Shown piece after piece: positions 1 through 6,821 of a DNA stretch of 10,495 nt. A program made the translations under genes and the position numbers. Each line of letters starts with the position of its first letter. The stretch's first letter is position 1. Location of the stretch: NCBI RefSeq assembly GCF_938040115.1, contig NZ_CALHXD010000106.1, positions 1 to 10,495 on the forward strand, written 5' to 3'. The notes under the pieces were generated by a model. The model saw nothing but the letters and a program-made list of their open reading frames with translations. It did no database searches and was not told the origin of the DNA. The DNA is from an uncultured Campylobacter sp. Its GTDB lineage: Bacteria; Campylobacterota; Campylobacteria; Campylobacterales; Campylobacteraceae.

Positions 1-732
1 ATAGATATCCACGCGGGCGGGCTTGATCTGCTCTTTCCTCATCACGAAAACGAGGCTGCGCAGTGCCGCTGTGCCGAGCACAAGAGCCTGGCTAAATACT
101 GGCTACACAACGGCTTTATCCAAGTAAATAACGAGAAAATGAGCAAGAGCCTCGGAAATAGCTTTTTCGTTAAAGACGCGCTGGAGCGAAATTTGGGCGA
201 GGCGGTGAGATTTTATCTGATTTCTAGCCACTACAGAGCGAATTTTAACTTTAGCGAAGATGATCTAAATGCGGCAAAAAAGCGCCTGGATAAAATTTAC
301 CGCCTAAAAAAACGAGTTTTGGGCGCGGCGGCAAATTTGAGCGCGAACGATAAATTTAAGAGCGAATTTATGTCCGCAATAGGGGACGATCTAAACACCT
401 CAAAGGCGCTTGCTAGCATAGATGAGTTCGTCCGCAGCGCAAACGACGAGCTAGACGCAAACCCGAAAGATAAAGCCAAAAAAGGCGAGATCGCGGCAAA
501 TTTGGAGCTGATAGCGCGAGTACTCGGCATCTTGCAGGTGGACGTATTTGGGTATTTTCAGTTTGGCGTAAGCGACGAAAAGCGAGCATATATCGAGGAT
601 CTGATAAATCAAAGAAATGAAGCCAAGGCGGCCAAAAACTACGAGCTATCCGATAAAATCCGCGATATGCTAGCCGCAAACGGCATCAGCCTCATGGATA
701 CTCCAAACGGCTGCATGTGGGAAAAAATATGA
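1..732 (+). CDS. cysS: Cysteinyl-tRNA synthetase, C-terminal part (5' end outside window)
   Basis: Class I aminoacyl-tRNA synthetase that charges tRNA-Cys with cysteine in the cytoplasm. The frame is open from the first base, so the gene starts upstream; 243 codons are visible, about half of the usual 460-residue enzyme. Seen: FPHHENE at visible residues 12-18, which in E. coli CysRS carries the last two zinc ligands (His, then Glu four residues on, here H14 and E18), and the class I signature KMSKS at residues 46-50 followed by LGN. The rest is the helical anticodon-binding part, with the family-typical C-terminal stretch around visible residues 199-238 (RNEAKAAKNYELSDKIRD, then NGISLMDTPNG). 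It stops with TGA at 730-732, overlapping the next gene's ATG. An ATG at 139 is only an internal methionine of the KMSKS motif, not a start. Identity is very secure. Confidence 0.97.
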   Translation: MDIHAGGLDLLFPHHENEAAQCRCAEHKSLAKYWLHNGFIQVNNEKMSKSLGNSFFVKDALERNLGEAVRFYLISSHYRANFNFSEDDLNAAKKRLDKIYRLKKRVLGAAANLSANDKFKSEFMSAIGDDLNTSKALASIDEFVRSANDELDANPKDKAKKGEIAANLELIARVLGILQVDVFGYFQFGVSDEKRAYIEDLINQRNEAKAAKNYELSDKIRDMLAANGISLMDTPNGCMWEKI

Positions 733-2453
733 AGCAGATGAGCCTAAAAGAGGTCTTGCGGCGGTTTGCGCCATATTTTAGGGATTATATTTCGTATTTT
801 ATCATCGCGATCGCCGGCATGCTGATGGCTAGCGGCGGCACTGCGGCGTCGGCGTGGGTGATCGAGCCCGTGCTAAATAAAATTTTCATCGAAAAAAACA
901 AAGACCTGCTTTATCTTTTGCCCTATGCCATCATCGCGATTTACTTTTTAAAGGGGCTTGGGACGTTTCTGCAGGCCTATTTTACGGCATATATCGGGCA
1001 GGATATCGTGAGGAGATTTCGCGAAAAGCTGCTAAAAAACCTGCTAAATTTGGATATGAAGTTTTTTAACGACTACCGCACGGGCGAGCTAATCAGCCGA
1101 AACATCAACGACATCGACCGCATCAGAAGTATCGTTAGCTCTATGATACCAGAGCTCATCCGCGAGGCTATCACGATCGTCGGGCTACTTTGCGTCGTGC
1201 TTTATCAGAGCTTGCAGCTTGCGTTTTTTGCGCTAGTTATCATGCCTGCAGCCGTCTATCCGCTCTCAAGACTCGCAAAAAAGATGAAAAAAATCTCCCG
1301 CGCCTCGCAGGAAAAGACCTCCGACATCAGCTCTAAGCTGAGCGAAATTTTTACCAATATCGAGATCATCAAAGCAAACAACGCGCAGGAGTTTGAGCAC
1401 GCTAAATTTACCGACGAAAACGCTAAATTTTTCAAGCTAAATTTAAAAAGCGTAAAAGTAAACGAGATGGTAAGCCCGATGATGGAAATTTTTGGCTCCG
1501 TCGGCGTCGCGGCGGTCGTCATTATCGGCGGCAAAGAGGTTATAGACGGAAATTTGACGATGGGAAGCTTCTTTTCGTTTCTAACCGCACTTTTCATGCT
1601 TTATACGCCTATTAAGCGCATTTCAGGCCTTTATAACAAGATGCAAGACGCTGTGGTCGCGGCAGAGCGAACCTTTGAGCTCCTTGATAAAGAGCCTCAA
1701 ATTTTAAGCGGCGACAAACCCGTGCCGGCTGAAATAAATTTGATAAATTTTAAAGACGTCAGGCTAAACTACGACGATAAAGAGGTGCTAAAAGGCGTAA
1801 ATCTAAGCGCTAGCAAGTCCCAAACCGTAGCACTCGTAGGCAGTAGCGGCGGCGGAAAAAGCTCGATCGTAAATCTACTCATGAGATTTTACGACGCAAA
1901 CGGCGGAGCGATCGAGATAAACGGCGAAAATATCAAAAATTTCGATCTAGGTTCTCTGCGGCAAAATATCGGTCTAGTGACCCAGCGCGTCTATATCTTT
2001 AACGACACGGTCGCAAACAACGTCGCCTACGGCCGCGAATACGACGAAGCCAAGGTCGAGCTCGCGCTAAAAACGGCAAATGCGTATGATTTCGTGTCAA
2101 ATTTACCCGAGGGCGCGCAGACCGTTTTAAATGAATTCGGCACCAATCTCTCAGGCGGCCAGCGCCAGCGTATCGCTATCGCCCGTGCGCTCTACGACGA
2201 CCCGCAGATTTTGATATTTGACGAGGCTACGAGCGCTCTGGATAACGAAAGCGAGCAGCAGATAACCAAAGCCATCGCGAATTTACAAAAAGAAAAGATA
2301 ATATTTATCATCGCGCACCGCCTAAGCACGGTGCAAAACGCCGATAAGATCGCCGTTATCAGCGGCGGAAAAGTGGTAGGATTTGATACCGACGAGGCGC
2401 TTAGCAAGAGCTGCGAAATTTACGCGAAACTAAAAGGCGAAGCCCTTGTTTAA
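729..2453 (+). CDS. msbA: ABC transporter, fused permease-ATPase, MsbA/lipid A exporter type
   Basis: Half-size ABC exporter (574 residues from ATG 729) expected to work as a homodimer in the inner membrane; by family and gene order it probably flips lipid A-core. Seen: six-helix membrane domain over about residues 20-300 (hydrophobic segments near 21-40, 62-88, 144-180, 252-296), then an ATPase domain with Walker A GSSGGGKSS at 371-379, Q-loop Q419, signature LSGGQ at 474-478, Walker B ILIFDEA at 494-500 with catalytic E499, and switch H530. Start choice: ATG 729 overlaps the cysS stop as ATGA, with GGGA at 719-722 as a modest ribosome binding site; an in-frame GTG at 717 would add only four residues and is less likely. 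Substrate is not provable from sequence: related exporters such as PglK flip other lipid-linked sugars, but the place after cysS matches the msbA locus I recall from C. jejuni. Confidence 0.9.
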   Translation: MKQMSLKEVLRRFAPYFRDYISYFIIAIAGMLMASGGTAASAWVIEPVLNKIFIEKNKDLLYLLPYAIIAIYFLKGLGTFLQAYFTAYIGQDIVRRFREKLLKNLLNLDMKFFNDYRTGELISRNINDIDRIRSIVSSMIPELIREAITIVGLLCVVLYQSLQLAFFALVIMPAAVYPLSRLAKKMKKISRASQEKTSDISSKLSEIFTNIEIIKANNAQEFEHAKFTDENAKFFKLNLKSVKVNEMVSPMMEIFGSVGVAAVVIIGGKEVIDGNLTMGSFFSFLTALFMLYTPIKRISGLYNKMQDAVVAAERTFELLDKEPQILSGDKPVPAEINLINFKDVRLNYDDKEVLKGVNLSASKSQTVALVGSSGGGKSSIVNLLMRFYDANGGAIEINGENIKNFDLGSLRQNIGLVTQRVYIFNDTVANNVAYGREYDEAKVELALKTANAYDFVSNLPEGAQTVLNEFGTNLSGGQRQRIAIARALYDDPQILIFDEATSALDNESEQQITKAIANLQKEKIIFIIAHRLSTVQNADKIAVISGGKVVGFDTDEALSKSCEIYAKLKGEALV

Positions 2454-2483
2454 GCCTAAATTTGATAAAATCGCTCAAAATTT

Positions 2484-2488
2484 AAGGA
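2484..2488 (+). promoter_or_regulatory. Ribosome binding site fixing the TTG start of pyrD
   Basis: AAGGA lies six bases before TTG 2495. There is no nearby in-frame ATG, and the encoded N-terminus (NYETLKSIFFKFDPE) is typical of class 2 PyrD, so this site supports the TTG start. The 41-base gap (2454-2494) holds two further AAATTT words but no clear promoter or hairpin. Confidence 0.75.
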
Positions 2489-2494
2489 TAAAAT

Positions 2495-3568
2495 TTGAAT
2501 TACGAAACGCTAAAATCCATATTTTTTAAATTTGACCCCGAAACCGCTCACAAAATCGTAGAAAAAACGCTAAGTATCTCAGACTGCGTATTTCCGGGTC
2601 TTTATAGCATCGTCGCCAAAAACTGCGTCGTCACGGACGCGGCTCTTTCGCAAAATTTGCTAGAAACTAGCTTTTTAAATCCCGTAGGAATCGCCGGCGG
2701 CTTTGATAAAAACGCCACCATGCTGCGTCCGCTGGCAGCGCTCGGGTTTGGGCACGTGGAGTTTGGCACCGTGACGCCAAAACCGCAAGAGGGCAACGCA
2801 AAACCGCGCCTTTTTCGCCTCATCGAAGAAGAGAGCATACAAAACGCGATGGGCTTTAACAACGAAGGCGCAGACGCCCTTGGCGCGCGCGTCGGCAAGC
2901 TCTATCCGTTTGCGATACCGCTTTTTGCCAATATCGGCAAAAATAAAATCACTCCAAATGAAGAAGCGATTAAAGACTATGAAATTTTAGTCGCTAAATT
3001 TAACGAAATTTGCGACTGCTTCGTCATAAACGTCTCATCGCCAAACACCCCGAACCTACGCGAACTACAAGAAGATAGCTTTATAAAAGACCTTTTTGCG
3101 CGCCTTACGCCGATCGCAAAAAAGCCGATAATCTTTAAAATCGCGCCCGATATGGACGACGGCAAAGCCGTGCAGATCTGCAAAACCGCCGTAGAATGCG
3201 GCGCAAAAGGCGTAATCGTAAATAATACGAGCGTGGATTATTCGCTATCAAAGTCGCCGAATTTACAAAATTTCGGCGGACTAAGTGGCAAGGTCATCGC
3301 CAAACGCTCGCGAGAGCTTTTTAGCGCGGTGGCTAGCGAGCTTTACGGCAAGACGGTTTTGATCGCAAGCGGCGGCATAGACAGCGCCGAGGAGGCATAC
3401 GCGCGCATAAAATCAGGCGCAAATTTGGTTCAAATTTACACCTCCTTTATATTCAAGGGCCCAAACATCGCAAAACAGATCAACGAAGGTATTTTAAAGC
3501 TTTTAAAAGAGGATAATTTCGCCTCGATTAGCGAAGCGGTGGGCTGCGATATAAAAAACAAAATTTAA
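2495..3568 (+). CDS. pyrD: Dihydroorotate dehydrogenase (quinone), class 2
   Basis: Oxidises dihydroorotate to orotate, the fourth step of UMP synthesis, passing electrons through FMN to membrane quinone. The 357-residue length fits class 2. Seen in order: an N-terminal amphipathic helix region (about 1-40) that in this class docks on the membrane and forms the quinone tunnel; NPVGIAGGFDKNA at 62-74; NAMGFNNEG at 117-125; NVSSPNTPNLR at 179-189, where the second serine (S182) corresponds to the class 2 catalytic base (class 1 enzymes use cysteine); KIAPD at 215-219; NNTS at 243-246; and GGLSGK (261-266), ASGGI (291-295) and the YTSFIFKGP region (315-323) for FMN phosphate binding. Translation starts at TTG 2495 inside an AAATTTG word. 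The stop TAA overlaps the ribosome binding site of the next gene. Very secure. Confidence 0.96.
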   Translation: MNYETLKSIFFKFDPETAHKIVEKTLSISDCVFPGLYSIVAKNCVVTDAALSQNLLETSFLNPVGIAGGFDKNATMLRPLAALGFGHVEFGTVTPKPQEGNAKPRLFRLIEEESIQNAMGFNNEGADALGARVGKLYPFAIPLFANIGKNKITPNEEAIKDYEILVAKFNEICDCFVINVSSPNTPNLRELQEDSFIKDLFARLTPIAKKPIIFKIAPDMDDGKAVQICKTAVECGAKGVIVNNTSVDYSLSKSPNLQNFGGLSGKVIAKRSRELFSAVASELYGKTVLIASGGIDSAEEAYARIKSGANLVQIYTSFIFKGPNIAKQINEGILKLLKEDNFASISEAVGCDIKNKI

Positions 3569-3571
3569 GGA
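3567..3571 (+). promoter_or_regulatory. Ribosome binding site of the M16 peptidase, fused to the pyrD stop
   Basis: AAGGA begins inside the pyrD stop codon (TAA at 3566-3568, read as TAAGGA) and sits five bases before ATG 3577, so termination of pyrD and initiation of the peptidase are physically adjacent. Confidence 0.75.
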
Positions 3572-3576
3572 AATTT

Positions 3577-4830
3577 ATGCTTATAAAATACTCCAAAACA
3601 AAGCTCAAAAACGGCTTTGAGATCTATCACATCCCCGCTAGCAAGGGCTCTAGCGTCATTAGCGTGGACGTGTTTTACCGCGTGGGCTCGCGAAACGAAA
3701 CCATGGGCAAAAGCGGCATCGCGCACATGCTAGAGCACTTAAATTTTAAATCCACGAAAAATATGAAAGCGGGCGAATTTGACGAGATCGTAAAGGGTTT
3801 TGGCGGCGTAAATAACGCTAGCACGGGCTTTGATTATACGCATTATTTCGTCAAATGCTCAAAAGGCAACCTAGACGAGGCTCTTAGGCTTTACGCCGAT
3901 ATAATGGAAAATTTGAGCCTAAAAGATAAAGAATTTCAGCCCGAGCGCGACGTCGTGACCGAGGAGCGCAGATGGCGCACAGACAACTCTCCGATCGGCT
4001 TTTTGTACTTTACGCTATTTAACGTCGCTTTTAGCTATCACCCGTACCACTGGACTCCGATCGGCTTTATCGGCGATATCAGAAACTGGAGCATAGAGGA
4101 TATAAAAGAATTTCACGAGACGTACTACCAGCCGCAAAACGCGATCCTGCTAATCAGCGGCGACATAGATAAAAAAAGCGCGTTTGAGCTAGGTAAAAAG
4201 CACTTTGAAAACATAAAAAACAAAAAACCGCTACCAAAACTGCACTGCATCGAGCCTGAGCAAAACGGCGCAAAAAGGGCTGAAATTTACAAGGATAGCG
4301 AAGTAGAGATGCTGGCGCTCGCCTTTAAAATCCCGCCGTTTAATCACGAAGATCAGCCTGCGTTAGGCGCGCTAGCCGAGTATCTAGGTAGCGGACAGAG
4401 CTCTGTTTTACAACGCGTTTTGATAGATGAAAAATGCCTCGTAAACAGCGTAGACGTCTATAATATGAGCAATATCGACGAGAGCCTGCTCATCGTGCTA
4501 GCCGTTTGCAATCCCGGCGTCAAGGCCGAGGCTGTAGAGGAAGAGATCTGGCGTGTGCTAGAAAACGCAAAAACGCAAAAAATAGACGAAGACGAGATAA
4601 CTAAGATAAAAAATAGCTTAAAAAGCGATCTCATTTACTCGCTAGATAGCGCGTCGAAGGTTGCGAATTTATACGGCAGTTATCTCGTTAGAGGCGATAT
4701 AAAGCCGCTTTTTGAGTTGCCTGAAAAAACAGCCGCGCTAAAACCGGCCGATCTAAACGAAATCTGCAAAAAATACGCAAGAAAAGAAAAATCTACGACG
4801 ATCATCCTAAGAAAGGAAAAAAGTGAATAA
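3577..4830 (+). CDS. M16 family zinc metallopeptidase (pitrilysin/processing-peptidase type)
   Basis: Probable zinc endopeptidase of the M16 (inverzincin) family; 417 residues matches the short, two-domain bacterial M16B form. Seen: inverted zinc motif HMLEH at residues 50-54 (ligands H50 and H54, catalytic E53) and, about 75 residues on, ERDVVTEERRW at 123-133, where E130 aligns with the third zinc ligand. The N-terminal half is thus complete and probably active; the C-terminal half (about 180-400) is the usual catalytically silent repeat, with the conserved YLGSGQSSVLQRVL stretch near 264-278. No signal peptide is seen, so it is likely cytoplasmic. It overlaps dapA by eight bases. The place between pyrD and dapA matches what I recall of Cj0805 in C. 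jejuni. The natural substrate is unknown; suggestions such as PqqL-like function would be over-reading. Confidence 0.88.
   Translation: MLIKYSKTKLKNGFEIYHIPASKGSSVISVDVFYRVGSRNETMGKSGIAHMLEHLNFKSTKNMKAGEFDEIVKGFGGVNNASTGFDYTHYFVKCSKGNLDEALRLYADIMENLSLKDKEFQPERDVVTEERRWRTDNSPIGFLYFTLFNVAFSYHPYHWTPIGFIGDIRNWSIEDIKEFHETYYQPQNAILLISGDIDKKSAFELGKKHFENIKNKKPLPKLHCIEPEQNGAKRAEIYKDSEVEMLALAFKIPPFNHEDQPALGALAEYLGSGQSSVLQRVLIDEKCLVNSVDVYNMSNIDESLLIVLAVCNPGVKAEAVEEEIWRVLENAKTQKIDEDEITKIKNSLKSDLIYSLDSASKVANLYGSYLVRGDIKPLFELPEKTAALKPADLNEICKKYARKEKSTTIILRKEKSE
4813..4817 (+). promoter_or_regulatory. Ribosome binding site fixing the GTG start of dapA
   Basis: AAGGA lies five bases before GTG 4823, inside the end of the peptidase gene. 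The GTG start makes dapA overlap that gene by eight bases and gives the standard DapA N-terminus (ITGAMTALITPF). Confidence 0.75.
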
Positions 4831-5719
4831 AAAAGCAATAACGGGCGCTATGACGGCGCTGATTACGCCTTTTAAAGACGGTAAATTAGATGAAATAGGT
4901 TATGAAAAATTAATCAAAAGACAAATAGCAAACGGCATCGACGCGGTTGTACCTGTAGGCACCACAGGCGAGAGCGCGACGCTAACGCACGACGAGCATA
5001 GAATTTGCATCGAAATCGCCGTAAATACCTGCAAAAACACCGGCGTAAAAGTACTCGCGGGTGCTGGCAGTAACGCCACGCACGAGGCGGTAGGTTTAGC
5101 AAAATTTGCGCAAGATCACGGCGCAGACGGTATCCTCTCGGTAGCCCCATACTACAACAAACCGACGCAAGAAGGCCTCTATCGCCACTACAAAGCGATC
5201 GCCTCAAGCGTCGAAATCCCCGTGCTACTCTATAACGTCCCGGGCCGCGTGGGCGTAGATATCCAGCCGTGCACGGTTTTTAGGCTATTTAAAGAGTGCG
5301 AGAATGTTTACGGCGTAAAAGAGGCCACCGGTAGCATCGAGCGCTGCGTCGATCTGCTCGCGCACGAGCCAGGCCTGTCCGTCATCAGCGGCGAGGACGC
5401 GATAAACTACCCTATCCTCTCAAACGGCGGCAAGGGCGTGATCTCGGTTACGGCAAACTTGCTCCCGGACGAGATCTCAAATTTGACCCACTTTGCGCTA
5501 AAGGGTGAGTTTGCACGCGCAAAAGCCATAAACGACGATCTGTATGCGGTCAATAAAATAATGTTTTGCGAGAGCAATCCGATCCCGGTCAAGGCCGCTA
5601 TGTACATCGCTGGGCTCATATCAAGCCTCGAGTACCGCCTGCCGCTTTGCGAGCCGAGCGCCGAAAATCTCAAAAAAATCGAACAAACCATAAAGCAATA
5701 TAACATAAAAGGATTTTAA
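4823..5719 (+). CDS. dapA: 4-hydroxy-tetrahydrodipicolinate synthase
   Basis: Condenses pyruvate with aspartate semialdehyde, the first committed step towards diaminopimelate (peptidoglycan) and lysine; cytoplasmic TIM-barrel tetramer. The 298-residue length is standard. Seen: GTTGES at 46-51 with T47/T48 (E. coli T44/T45 of the proton relay), Y111 in the YYNKPTQEG stretch (E. coli Y107, contributed across the dimer), LYNVPGR at 136-142 with Y137 and R142 (E. coli Y133 and R138), and the Schiff-base lysine K166 in GVKEATGS at 164-171. All catalytic residues are present. Family members such as N-acetylneuraminate lyase share the barrel, but the TTGE and NVPGR context fits DapA. It ends in TAATG, sharing one base with the next gene. 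E. coli DapA is inhibited by lysine; whether this one is cannot be read here. Confidence 0.96.
   Translation: MNKKAITGAMTALITPFKDGKLDEIGYEKLIKRQIANGIDAVVPVGTTGESATLTHDEHRICIEIAVNTCKNTGVKVLAGAGSNATHEAVGLAKFAQDHGADGILSVAPYYNKPTQEGLYRHYKAIASSVEIPVLLYNVPGRVGVDIQPCTVFRLFKECENVYGVKEATGSIERCVDLLAHEPGLSVISGEDAINYPILSNGGKGVISVTANLLPDEISNLTHFALKGEFARAKAINDDLYAVNKIMFCESNPIPVKAAMYIAGLISSLEYRLPLCEPSAENLKKIEQTIKQYNIKGF
5709..5713 (+). promoter_or_regulatory. Ribosome binding site of the FabL-like SDR gene
   Basis: AAGGA, five bases before ATG 5719 and within the last codons of dapA. It supports translation from the ATG that overlaps the dapA stop as TAATG. Confidence 0.7.
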
Positions 5720-6504
5720 TGAACTGCGAAAACGAATTTAAAGGCAAAACTCTAGTAATCAGCGGCGGAACGCGCGGTATCGGACGCGCTATCGTGGAGG
5801 AATTTGCCGCAAAGGGCGTAAATATCGCCTTTACATATAACTCAAACGAAGAGCTAGCCAAAACCCAAGCCGCCGAGCTCGAGGCGACATACGGCATAAA
5901 AGCCAGGGCCTACGCGCTAAATATACTAGAACCCGAGACCTACAAAGATCTATTTTTAGAGATCGACGCCGACTTTGACCGCGTAGATTTTTTTATCTCA
6001 AACGCCATCATCTCGGGTCGTCCGGTAGCGGGTGGATATACGAAATTTATGAAACTTCGCCCTCGCGGCATTAATAACATCTTCACCGCAACCGTAAATG
6101 CATTCGTAGTCGGAGCGCAAGAAGCCGCAAAACGCATGGAAAAAACGGGCGGCGGCAGTATCATATCGCTATCATCGACGGGCAATCTCGTCTATATCGA
6201 AAACTATGCGGGCCACGGCACCGCAAAAGCCGCGGTAGAAGCCATGGCGCGCTATGCGGCAACCGAGCTTGGCGAAAAAAATATCCGCGTAAACGTCGTT
6301 AGTGGCGGCCCGATCGAGACAGACGCGCTTAGGGCTTTTACGAACTACGAGGAAGTACGCGACAAAACGGCCGAGCTAAGCCCGCTAAACCGCATGGGAC
6401 AGCCTACGGATATTGCCGGCGCATGTTTGTTTCTGTGCAGCTCAAAAGCTAGCTGGGTAACCGGCCACACATTCATCATCGACGGTGGTACAACATTTAA
6501 ATGA
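5719..6504 (+). CDS. fabL: Short-chain dehydrogenase, probable FabL-type enoyl-ACP reductase
   Basis: A 261-residue NAD(P)-dependent oxidoreductase of the SDR superfamily. Seen: Rossmann nucleotide loop GGTRGIGRA at residues 16-24, FFISNAI at 91-97 in place of the NNAG element, a serine pair S152/S153 in the LSSTG stretch, catalytic Y163 and K170, and a C-terminal SSKASWVTGHTFIIDGG end (241-257) as in many SDRs. The Tyr-Lys spacing is Y-x6-K, not the classical SDR Y-x3-K; this spacing is the mark of enoyl-ACP reductases of the FabI/FabL type, and the surrounding YAGHGTAKAAVEAMARY stretch resembles FabL of Bacillus more than FabI. It would then reduce trans-2-enoyl-ACP in fatty acid elongation, possibly beside a separate FabI elsewhere. 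Orthologues are often labelled 7-alpha-hydroxysteroid dehydrogenase, which the Y-x6-K spacing argues against. The symbol is an inference; SDR membership is certain. Confidence 0.8.
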   Translation: MNCENEFKGKTLVISGGTRGIGRAIVEEFAAKGVNIAFTYNSNEELAKTQAAELEATYGIKARAYALNILEPETYKDLFLEIDADFDRVDFFISNAIISGRPVAGGYTKFMKLRPRGINNIFTATVNAFVVGAQEAAKRMEKTGGGSIISLSSTGNLVYIENYAGHGTAKAAVEAMARYAATELGEKNIRVNVVSGGPIETDALRAFTNYEEVRDKTAELSPLNRMGQPTDIAGACLFLCSSKASWVTGHTFIIDGGTTFK

Positions 6505-6821
6505 AAAAAACAAATTTAGCCTGCGCTCCTTTGCCGGTTGCTCGCATTTTGGGCAAATTCGGCACTATAAATTTAACGCGCTTGCGGGCTAAATTTGATG
6601 AAAATTTAAAATTTGAAAGCAGATTTTGCGGCGCGGACAGTTTTCTTAAACCTAATCTAAATTTGCTCAAATTTGACAAAGCTACGAGCAAATTTAACCA
6701 AAGCGCAAATAAGAAACGGGCAAAGTCAAGCCAAAACAAGGCTAGCGATTTTTTCGCCGACTCCCGCGCCGAGCTGTCAAATTTTAAACTCCAAAATCAA
6801 AAAGAAAGAACAAATAAATGA
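6501..6821 (+). CDS. Hypothetical small basic protein in AAATTT-rich seam, ATGA-coupled on both sides
   Basis: A 106-codon open frame that I do not recognise. It fills the entire gap between the SDR gene and pgsA. Its ATG (6501) overlaps the SDR stop as ATGA, and its TGA (6819-6821) overlaps the pgsA ATG as ATGA. The product is rich in Lys, Asn, Phe and Ser, strongly basic, without membrane segment, signal peptide or known motif, and shows recurring K-F-D/E/N and N-L units (near 31-39, 54-60 and 64-66). Those units are the translation of nine AAATTT words between 6512 and 6784, so the protein may be a by-product of a DNA motif rather than a selected product. It has no ribosome binding site of its own. 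For a real gene: gapless tiling, and pgsA has only a weak site (AAGAAAG near 6802) and may rely on coupling. Against: unusual composition and open frames in other phases too. About even odds at best. Confidence 0.35.
   Translation: MKKTNLACAPLPVARILGKFGTINLTRLRAKFDENLKFESRFCGADSFLKPNLNLLKFDKATSKFNQSANKKRAKSSQNKASDFFADSRAELSNFKLQNQKERTNK
6505..6817 (+). repeat. AAATTT-dense segment between two gene blocks
   Basis: Nine copies of the palindrome AAATTT occur in about 275 bases (first bases at 6512, 6569, 6591, 6602, 6609, 6659, 6669, 6690 and 6779), roughly one per 30 bases, against about one per 150 bases over the window by eye count. They are irregularly spaced and do not form a tandem array. 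I see no strong hairpin, terminator, tRNA or convincing promoter here; TTGACA at 6673-6678 has no matching -10 box. Apart from the hypothetical frame listed separately, the segment has no other assignable content. Confidence 0.6.

Noticed and set aside
717..728. GTG at 717 as the start of the ABC transporter
   Set aside because: It would add only four residues. ATG 729 forms an ATGA overlap with the cysS stop and lies at a better distance from GGGA at 719-722.
6673..6701. Possible promoter with TTGACA at 6673-6678
   Set aside because: No TATAAT-like box lies at the expected spacing near 6696-6701, and Campylobacter vegetative promoters do not depend on a -35 TTGACA.
6497..6739. 80-codon minus-strand frame in the AAATTT-rich seam
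   Set aside because: AAATTT is its own reverse complement, so a frame open on one strand tends to stay open on the other. No initiation signal was seen, and it would run against the direction of every neighbour.
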